From positions 1 to 33,108 of the forward strand of contig JAFMGZ010000038.1 in assembly GCA_017854855.1 (NCBI GenBank): DNA of 33,108 nt, written 5' to 3'. The position numbers and the translations under genes were made by a program. The first letter of the stretch is position 1. The number at the start of each line of letters is the position of its first letter. Source of the DNA: Sulfitobacter sp. Its GTDB lineage: Bacteria > Pseudomonadota > Alphaproteobacteria > Rhodobacterales > Rhodobacteraceae. Of this stretch, positions 1 to 5,287 are shown piece after piece. The notes below the pieces were generated by a model that was not told the DNA's origin, ran no database searches, and worked only from the letters and a program-made list of their open reading frames with translations.

Positions 1-37
1 TTGGAAGGCTGAGGTCTTACCATTACACAACGCCCGC
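1..37 (-). tRNA. tRNA-Gly (anticodon UCC), 5' part, cut by the window edge
   Basis: Read on the minus strand from position 37, the sequence has a 7-nt acceptor arm GCGGGCG, then TT, a D arm with the AATGGTA loop, and the anticodon stem start TCAGC followed by CTTCCAA. This places UCC in the anticodon position. That is the usual layout of bacterial tRNA-Gly(UCC). The 3' half (anticodon 3' stem, T arm, acceptor 3' strand) lies outside the window, so pairing of the acceptor and anticodon stems cannot be checked. One D-stem pair (G12-G23) looks mismatched, which is tolerable. Promoter-like elements sit just upstream at 50-78. Confidence 0.85.
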
Positions 38-49
38 TCAACGCCTCAT

Positions 50-78
50 GAGTTATTTCATGGACCATCCCACGTCAA
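50..78 (-). promoter_or_regulatory. Candidate sigma-70 promoter of the tRNA-Gly gene
   Basis: On the minus strand a TTGACG box (78-73) is followed after 17 nt by TAACTC (55-50). A start about 6-7 nt downstream would fall just before the tRNA 5' end at 37, as expected for a stable RNA with a short leader. The -35 matches the consensus well and the -10 matches poorly. The call rests on spacing and position. Confidence 0.45.
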
Positions 79-184
79 GCGTCCGCAAAGAAGCTTGCAA
101 GAGAAATCCGGCATTCAGGCTGCATTGCGGGCCACAGGCCCCGGTGCCATACTGCGCGGCACTGCAACCGGGAGATGGCGAACC

Positions 185-658
185 ATGGAACTAACCCCAA
201 ACTGGGAATTTGTCGCGGACGGGGTCATGGGCGGTGTGTCCACCGGTCACCTGCAGCAAGAAATTTACCGGGGCCGCATGGCGTCGGTTTTGCGAGGGGA
301 TGTTTCGCTGGACAACAACGGCGGGTTTGTCCAGATCGCCTTTGACTTGTGCGCGGATGCCTCGGGGATGGATGCCAGCGGATGGGACGGGATCGAACTG
401 GATGTCAGCGGCAATGGCGAAGCCTATGATCTACGCCTGCGCACGGATCAATTGACCCGCGCCTGGCAGTCTTTTCGCACTGACTTTGTGGCCGCGCCGG
501 AATGGCAAAGCATTCGGTTTCCCTTTGACGGAATGATCCCGCACAGAACAGAGGCCGCCTTTGACCCAGCACGGCTCAGGCGGGTTGGTGTGCTTGGCAT
601 CGGGCGGGAGTTTCGCGCAGAGGTGGCCGTGGCAGCTGTGCGTTTCTACAGGACATAG
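185..658 (+). CDS. CIA30 (NDUFAF1-like) family protein
   Basis: The 157-aa product carries the hallmarks of the CIA30 domain: DGVMGG near residues 12-17, VSLDNNGGF near 40-48, and a Y-x-LRLR stretch before a late beta-rich region. In mitochondria CIA30/NDUFAF1 helps assemble respiratory complex I. Bacterial members are widespread and their role is not settled. The frame is open from 95, but I place the start at 185 because GGAGA lies 9 nt before this ATG and the conserved domain begins immediately after it. No signal peptide or membrane segment is visible. It stands alone on the plus strand, 39 bases before the DUF2805 gene, and could share a transcript with it. Confidence 0.8.
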   Translation: MELTPNWEFVADGVMGGVSTGHLQQEIYRGRMASVLRGDVSLDNNGGFVQIAFDLCADASGMDASGWDGIELDVSGNGEAYDLRLRTDQLTRAWQSFRTDFVAAPEWQSIRFPFDGMIPHRTEAAFDPARLRRVGVLGIGREFRAEVAVAAVRFYRT

Positions 659-697
659 ATCCCTTGCCCTGCAACAGATCCCCGCTATCTGACAGGC

Positions 698-910
698 ATG
701 ACCAAAACACCCCTGCCCCCGGACCATGTGAGTGAGATCGTGCAAATGGCACTGTCCGACCACGTCAGCTTTGCCGATATCCGGCGCGAATACGGGATCG
801 GGGAAAAGCAGGTGAAGGCGCTGATGCGCGACACGCTCAAGACCGGCAGCTACAAGGCATGGCGCAAAAGGGTGCGTGATTTCGGGGATCGGCGCGCCGT
901 TTACAAGTGA
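698..910 (+). CDS. DUF2805 / TIGR03643 family small protein
   Basis: This 70-aa basic protein matches the DUF2805 pattern as I know it: an acidic-aromatic start (HVSEIVQMALSDHVSF), a helix-turn-helix-like centre (IRREYGIGEKQVKALMR) and a C-terminal YKAWRKRV. The function of the family is unknown. The central segment resembles the short helix-turn-helix of sigma-70 region 4-like proteins, so nucleic acid binding is possible but only inferred. The gene ends 40 bases before the convergent tupA stop. No strong terminator hairpin is evident in that gap. Confidence 0.8.
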   Translation: MTKTPLPPDHVSEIVQMALSDHVSFADIRREYGIGEKQVKALMRDTLKTGSYKAWRKRVRDFGDRRAVYK

Positions 911-950
911 CGCGTATTGCCTTGGCAGCGCGGCAGGCGCGCCCCGCCGT

Positions 951-1748
951 CTAGGGGACAGCGTTGAACACAAACAACGCCTCGCCGTTGATCTGGTAGC
1001 CGTTGATCAGCTGCTTTGCCCGGCCAGACGTCAGCCACTCCTCAAGGCGGGACGCGCCAACCTGGTTGATATGCAGGTGGCGGGCAGGATTGACCGGCAG
1101 ATAGGCATATTGGTTGAACAACACCGGATCACCGCCAAACAAGAGCCCAAGGTCACGCTTGTTGCCGAAATTCAACCAGCTGGCCCGATCCGCCATGATA
1201 TAGGCATCCAGGCTGGAAGCGGTGTTCAGGCTGGCCCCCATGCCCGAACCAACGGCCTTGTACCACGGTCCGAACTGCTGTGGATCAAGGGCGGCAGCAG
1301 ACCACAGGGAAAGCTCTTTTTTATGGGTTCCGCTGTCATCCCCCCGGCTGACAAAGACAGCCTGCGCCCCGGCGATCCGCTGCAAGGCCTCTACGGCTGT
1401 GGCGGCAGCGGCGATCCCGGCCGGATCTGACGACGGCCCGATGAGGACAAAGTCGTTATACATGATCTCGCGGCGGTGGGTGCCAAAGCCTGCTGCCACA
1501 AAGGCCTCTTCGGCCTTTTTGGAATGCACCAGAATAGCGTCCACATCGCCCGCCTCGCCCAGGCGGATCGCCTGGCCGGTGCCCACGATCAGCAGCTGAA
1601 CATCCAGCCCGGTATCCGCCTTGATTGCGGGCAGCAATACATCCGACAGCCCCGAATTGTTGAAACTGGTGGTGACCGCCAGCTTGAGCGTCTCAGCCTG
1701 TAGATGCGAGCCCATCAGCATCACGAAGGCTGCAAGAAAACGGATCAT
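951..1748 (-). CDS. tupA: TupA-like tungstate ABC transporter substrate-binding protein
   Basis: This 265-aa exported protein has a signal peptide (hydrophobic stretch MIRFLAAFVMLMGSHLQA, cleavage near residue 18). The mature start contains the oxyanion loop VTTS (25-28), followed by SGL-x4-LLP and GTGQA (56-60). The stretch VHSKKAEEAFV and MYNDFVLIGP in the middle are typical of TupA rather than of molybdate ModA. It binds tungstate in the periplasm for delivery to TupB/TupC. Its start overlaps the tupC stop by 4 nt (ATGA), with a good AAGGAGAT ribosome site inside tupC. It is the last gene of the fdh-tup series. The specificity call (tungstate over molybdate) is by family resemblance. Confidence 0.92.
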   Translation of the reverse strand: MIRFLAAFVMLMGSHLQAETLKLAVTTSFNNSGLSDVLLPAIKADTGLDVQLLIVGTGQAIRLGEAGDVDAILVHSKKAEEAFVAAGFGTHRREIMYNDFVLIGPSSDPAGIAAAATAVEALQRIAGAQAVFVSRGDDSGTHKKELSLWSAAALDPQQFGPWYKAVGSGMGASLNTASSLDAYIMADRASWLNFGNKRDLGLLFGGDPVLFNQYAYLPVNPARHLHINQVGASRLEEWLTSGRAKQLINGYQINGEALFVFNAVP

Positions 1749-2458
1749 TCGACAATATCTCCTTTGAGGAAGGACGCGGCCTCTGCGGTGGAAGGCTGCG
1801 CAAAAAATGTGGCGGCCGGCCCCTGTTCATGCACCATCCCCTTGATAAGGAACAGCACATCCCCCGCCAACCGGCGCGCCTGTCCCAGATCATGGGTGGT
1901 CATTATGATGCGCGTGCCCGCCTGTCTTGCTGCCGCAAGCAAGGTTTCGATGTCGCGCATGGACCGACCATCAAGGTTTGCGCAGGGTTCGTCCAAAAAC
2001 AGCACCCGGGGCTTGCGGATCAGCGCGCGCGCCAGCGCCAGCTTTTGCTTTTCACCGCCCGACAGACGCGGCGCAGGAAAGTCCAGCGCATCGCTCAGCC
2101 CGATGCTCTGCGCCCATTCGGCGACCTGTTGGGCAATCTGCGCCTTTTCATATCCCAGCAAAAGCAAAGGATATGCCAGGTTTTGACGGACCGACCGGCG
2201 CAGCATGATCGGGCTTTGGAACACATAGGCCTGCGCCTGCCGCGCCTCGGCATCGGACAGGGACCATGTGACACTCCCGCCCGACACCCGCTCCACCCCG
2301 TGCAGCACCTTGAGAAATGTCGTCTTGCCGGCCCCGTTCGGCCCCAGAACGACGGTGAAGCCATCTGCCGCAAGGTCCAGGTTCACGGGTCCCAGGACGG
2401 TCTTGCCACGCCTGCGCACCACCACATCTTTCAGGCTGGCCGTCATGGGCGGGGTCAC
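1745..2458 (-). CDS. tupC: Tungstate ABC transporter ATP-binding protein TupC
   Basis: A 237-aa ABC ATPase with Walker A GPNGAGKTT (39-47), a Q-loop within YVFQSP (79-83), the signature LSGGE (132-136), Walker B VLFLDEP (152-158) and the switch His in TTHD near 188. It energises tungstate import with TupB. Its start overlaps the tupB stop by 4 nt and its end overlaps tupA by 4 nt, so translation of the three is probably coupled. M5 is an alternative start. The assignment to tungstate rather than another anion comes from the neighbouring tupA and tupB. Confidence 0.9.
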   Translation of the reverse strand: MTPPMTASLKDVVVRRRGKTVLGPVNLDLAADGFTVVLGPNGAGKTTFLKVLHGVERVSGGSVTWSLSDAEARQAQAYVFQSPIMLRRSVRQNLAYPLLLLGYEKAQIAQQVAEWAQSIGLSDALDFPAPRLSGGEKQKLALARALIRKPRVLFLDEPCANLDGRSMRDIETLLAAARQAGTRIIMTTHDLGQARRLAGDVLFLIKGMVHEQGPAATFFAQPSTAEAASFLKGDIVE

Positions 2459-3159
2459 CAGGTGCCCTCCCGCTCTGTCCGCGACAGGGCGTGGATGGCA
2501 AGGTTCACCACCAGCGCCAGCGCGATAAGGACAAAGCCCAGACCCAACGCCAGCGCAAAATCACCCTTGCCGGTTTCAAGCGCGATCGCCGTGGTCAGCA
2601 CCCGGGTGGCATGGTCAATGTTACCGCCCACAATCATGATTGCGCCCACCTCGCCAATGGCGCGGCCAAAACCGGCCAAGGCAGCAGTCATCAAGGTGCG
2701 GCGGCCATCCCAGATCAGGGTGAACACCCTTTGGCCTTGGCTGGTGTTAAGCGAAATCAGCAGATCGTGGTATTCAGCCCAGAGTTCCCGCATCGCCTGA
2801 TGGGTGATGGAAGCAATCAGCGGCGTGATGATGATCACCTGCGCGATGATCATAGCCGTGGGCGTGAAGAGCAAGCCCAGCACCCCGAATGGCCCCGAAC
2901 GGGACAACAACAGATAGACAATCAGCCCCACCACCACAGGCGGCAGTCCCATCAGCGCATTCAGCGTGGCAATGGCGGCCCGTCGGTAGCGAAATCGGCG
3001 GATGGCCAGCCAGGTGCCAAAGGGCAGCGCAATGGCAGAGGCGATGACCAAGGCAGACAGGCTGACCTGCAGCGTGCGCAGCGTAATCTCGACCAGGTCC
3101 GCATCAAGCGCAATGATCAGCCGGAATGCCGACTGAATGCCGGCCCAGATCTCGTTCAT
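2455..3159 (-). CDS. tupB: Tungstate ABC transporter permease TupB
   Basis: A 234-aa inner-membrane permease with about five to six hydrophobic helices and the ABC permease coupling (EAA-type) loop around FGRAIGEVGAIMIVGGN (about 163-179), which contacts the ATPase. The family forms the tungstate channel with TupC. It begins 31 bases after the 42-aa membrane peptide, with AGGA about 11 nt before the ATG, and overlaps tupC by 4 nt. The order here is B-C-A in transcription, downstream of the formate dehydrogenase genes and on the same strand. Confidence 0.9.
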   Translation of the reverse strand: MNEIWAGIQSAFRLIIALDADLVEITLRTLQVSLSALVIASAIALPFGTWLAIRRFRYRRAAIATLNALMGLPPVVVGLIVYLLLSRSGPFGVLGLLFTPTAMIIAQVIIITPLIASITHQAMRELWAEYHDLLISLNTSQGQRVFTLIWDGRRTLMTAALAGFGRAIGEVGAIMIVGGNIDHATRVLTTAIALETGKGDFALALGLGFVLIALALVVNLAIHALSRTEREGTW

Positions 3160-3190
3160 TGCAAAACGGTCCTAATTCGTCAGGTTCAGT

Positions 3191-3319
3191 TCAATCGTCC
3201 AGGCGTACATCAGGGCCAGCATACCGGTCCTGGCTTGAGAACCCAATCTGCATCAAGATCAGGTTCGATCCAACCGAAATGGCAGCAACCGCCACAAAGG
3301 CAACAAGCATGGCTTTCAT
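3191..3319 (-). CDS. 42-aa single-span membrane peptide in the fdh operon
   Basis: A short reading frame of 42 codons starting MKAMLVAFVAVAAISVGSNL, with one hydrophobic span (about residues 4-23), then an FSSQ turn and an acidic tail ending DVRLDD. The start is supported by AGGAGAG about 6-8 nt upstream of the ATG. It sits on the same strand between the cytochrome b subunit and tupB. From memory, similar tiny proteins occur at this spot in other Rhodobacterales fdh loci, but I cannot verify that here. Function is unknown; a small accessory subunit or stabiliser of the membrane complex is an inference from position and size. It could also be a lipid-anchored or cleaved peptide, as the span resembles a signal sequence. 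Confidence 0.72.
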   Translation of the reverse strand: MKAMLVAFVAVAAISVGSNLILMQIGFSSQDRYAGPDVRLDD

Positions 3320-3334
3320 ATTCGCTCTCTCCTT

Positions 3335-3389
3335 GCGCAGTCGCTGCGCCTAGATTTCTTGATCCATATATCGCGCCCGTTTTCCGGGC
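3335..3389 (-). repeat. Two intercistronic hairpins between the cytochrome b gene and the 42-aa ORF
   Basis: Two inverted repeats occupy the gap between cistrons. GCCCG (3375-3379) pairs with CGGGC (3385-3389) across a 5-nt loop. GCGCAG (3335-3340) pairs with CTGCGC (3344-3349) across a 3-nt loop, ending directly before the AAGGAGAG ribosome site of the small ORF. Neither is followed by a T run on the minus strand, so they look more like mRNA-stabilising or translation-tuning structures than terminators. Confidence 0.45.
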
Positions 3390-3401
3390 AAGATGCCTCA
3401 T

Positions 3402-4598
3402 CTATTCGGCGGGTGTGGCGCCTTTGGACGCGGCCTGTTTCTCGGCCATCACTTCGTCGACCCAGATGGAATGGTGCTCGCGGGCCCACTGCTCTTCGAC
3501 ATCACCAGAGCCCATGGCATCATAGGCCCCCTCCATCCCGACGGTTCCGATGTAGATATGCGCCAGAATGATCGCCATCAGCACAAAGCTGACGATCGCA
3601 TGCCAAAGTTGGGCATATTGCATCTCTTCATGCGGCGCGAGCACTTCGCGCAATTCGCCCAAGCCAAGGGCGCTGGAGATGCCCAAGGCGTTCAACTTGG
3701 CAAATGTCGCGGCGAACATGTTGATCTCGAAGGGAAAGAGCAACGACAGGCCAGAGACGGAAATGGATGTGCCCAGCACGATCACGGACCAGAAGATCAG
3801 CTTTTGACCGGCATTGAATTTCTTGGCCGGCGGGTGGCCTTTGGAAAAGATGCCCCCGCCCTTGAGCAGCCAGTTGATGTCGCTTTTGTGCGGCAGGTTA
3901 TGAACGACCCACATGACAAAGATCATCACCAAGGCCAGCATGAAGGCCCATGACACGTTGTTATGGATCCATTTGGAGCCAACAGCGAGAAAGGAAAACG
4001 CATCATGGCCAAAGACCGGGATCAGGACCTTGCGGCCAAACAGCGATATCAGCCCGGTGACGCCTAACAAAATGAAAGACCCCGCCAGCAGCCAGTGGCC
4101 AAACCGTTCAACCGCCTTGAAGCGGGTGATCTTGTTGCCGGTCTTTTCGCCGTCAATCCTGATCCGCCCGCGCACAAAAAAGAAGAGCGCCAGCAGGGCA
4201 ATCGTGGCCAACAGCAGATAGCCGCCATAAATCGCAACCGGGCCTTCGCGCAGCTGCAGCCAGTTCATGCCGCCGTCTTGAATGAGGGTGGTCGCCGCCG
4301 GACCGTTGTTTGACGCTGAAATATCCGCAGAGCCAAAGCGCAAGGCCCGCCACAGATCAGGGTCAGAGGCACCGCCCAGCGTGCCAAGCTGTTCAGAGAT
4401 CCCCGCAGCACTGTCCGGGTCCCCCGTCAGGCCGCTGCGAAAGCCATTGTCGACCGGCTCTCCGCGCTGCCGTGCCATGATGTCTTCCAGTGTTTGGGCA
4501 CCACCAGTGGCACTGCGGTCCGGTGCCGCCGCGTCCTGCGCGTTTGCGGTCGATAAGAATGACAGGGTCAGCATCAAGGCAATCAGGGCACGCAACAT
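3402..4598 (-). CDS. fdhC: Formate dehydrogenase gamma subunit (cytochrome b, FdnI/FdoI-like)
   Basis: A 398-aa di-haem cytochrome b that takes electrons from FdhB and passes them to quinone in the inner membrane. It has a signal peptide (cleavage near residue 20, ANA-Q). A periplasmic stretch of about 100 residues (21-120) containing QLGTLGG and DLWRALRFG follows. After that come hydrophobic spans near 122-142, 168-187, 214-234, 266-288 and 333-352. Candidate haem ligands are H168, H212, H233, H333 and H347. E. coli FdnI is only about 217 aa, so the N-terminal part is a real extension of this proteobacterial subfamily. The gene follows fdhB after an 82-nt gap containing a terminator-like hairpin. 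Confidence 0.92.
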   Translation of the reverse strand: MLRALIALMLTLSFLSTANAQDAAAPDRSATGGAQTLEDIMARQRGEPVDNGFRSGLTGDPDSAAGISEQLGTLGGASDPDLWRALRFGSADISASNNGPAATTLIQDGGMNWLQLREGPVAIYGGYLLLATIALLALFFFVRGRIRIDGEKTGNKITRFKAVERFGHWLLAGSFILLGVTGLISLFGRKVLIPVFGHDAFSFLAVGSKWIHNNVSWAFMLALVMIFVMWVVHNLPHKSDINWLLKGGGIFSKGHPPAKKFNAGQKLIFWSVIVLGTSISVSGLSLLFPFEINMFAATFAKLNALGISSALGLGELREVLAPHEEMQYAQLWHAIVSFVLMAIILAHIYIGTVGMEGAYDAMGSGDVEEQWAREHHSIWVDEVMAEKQAASKGATPAE

Positions 4599-4625
4599 GT
4601 CGGTTCCTCAAAGGTTGTTTAGGTG

Positions 4626-4654
4626 AAAAGGGCGACCCTGATGGATCGCCCCTT
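4626..4654 (-). terminator. Terminator-like hairpin between fdhB and the cytochrome b gene
   Basis: On the minus strand GGGCGA (4651-4646) and TCGCCC (4635-4630) form a 6-bp G/C-rich stem with a 10-nt loop, followed directly by TTTT (4629-4626). An extra A/T pair or two can form if one C is bulged. It lies 27 bases after the fdhB stop and 28 bases before the next start, inside an otherwise continuous operon. It could act as a partial terminator or as an RNA processing and stability element that sets subunit ratios. Confidence 0.45.
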
Positions 4655-4680
4655 CTGCTCGTGCGTTCAGACGGGGCGTA

Positions 4681-5274
4681 TCAACCGCCCTTTTGGTCGT
4701 AGGCTGTACCCCAGCCCCATGCGCCGGATCCGAAACCGCGTGCAACAACACGTTCGCGGTAGATGCCGGAAACGACGTCGCCGTCGCCTGCCAAAAGCGC
4801 CTTGGTCGCACACATTTCAGCACAGATCGGCAGTTTGCCTTCTGCAATGCGGTTGCGGCCATATTTGGCGAATTCGGCTGAGGAATGGTTTTCCTCTGGG
4901 CCACCGGCGCAGAAGGTACATTTGTCCATCTTGCCGCGTGATCCAAAGTTGCCAGCCTGCGGGAACTGCGGCGCGCCGAAGGGGCACGCGTAAAAGCAAT
5001 AGCCGCAACCAATGCAGAGGTCCTTGGAGTGGAGAACCACGCCTTCCTCGTTTTGGTAAAAGCAGTCTACAGGGCAGACCGCCATACAGGGCGCATCGGA
5101 ACAATGCATACAGGCGACCGAGATGGATCGCTCGCCGGGTTTGCCGTCATTGATCGTGACGACTTTGCGGCGGTTGATGCCCCATGGAACCTCATGCTCG
5201 TTCTTACAGGCTGTAACGCAGGCGTTGCATTCAATGCAGCGTTCGGCGTCGACGAGAAACTTTGCTCTTGCCAT
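4681..5274 (-). CDS. fdhB: Formate dehydrogenase beta subunit, 4x[4Fe-4S] ferredoxin type (FDH3 beta)
   Basis: A 197-aa electron-transfer subunit with sixteen cysteines arranged as four cluster groups: C13/16/19/23, C55/58/63/67, C87/90/93/97, and C119/122/151/155. The third group has the ferredoxin form CIGCGYCFYACP. It relays electrons from the molybdopterin subunit to the cytochrome b. No signal peptide or C-terminal membrane anchor is visible. It presumably travels to the periplasm with the Tat-bearing FdhA (inference), as in E. coli FDH-N, where the beta subunit is longer and anchored. It starts 13 bases after the fdhA stop. Confidence 0.93.
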   Translation of the reverse strand: MARAKFLVDAERCIECNACVTACKNEHEVPWGINRRKVVTINDGKPGERSISVACMHCSDAPCMAVCPVDCFYQNEEGVVLHSKDLCIGCGYCFYACPFGAPQFPQAGNFGSRGKMDKCTFCAGGPEENHSSAEFAKYGRNRIAEGKLPICAEMCATKALLAGDGDVVSGIYRERVVARGFGSGAWGWGTAYDQKGG

Positions 5275-5287
5275 TTCTCAGGTCTCC

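Noticed and set aside
911..950. GC-rich palindromic fragments between DUF2805 and tupA
   Set aside because: Only short interrupted pairing such as GCGC...GCGC could be drawn; not enough for a terminator call.
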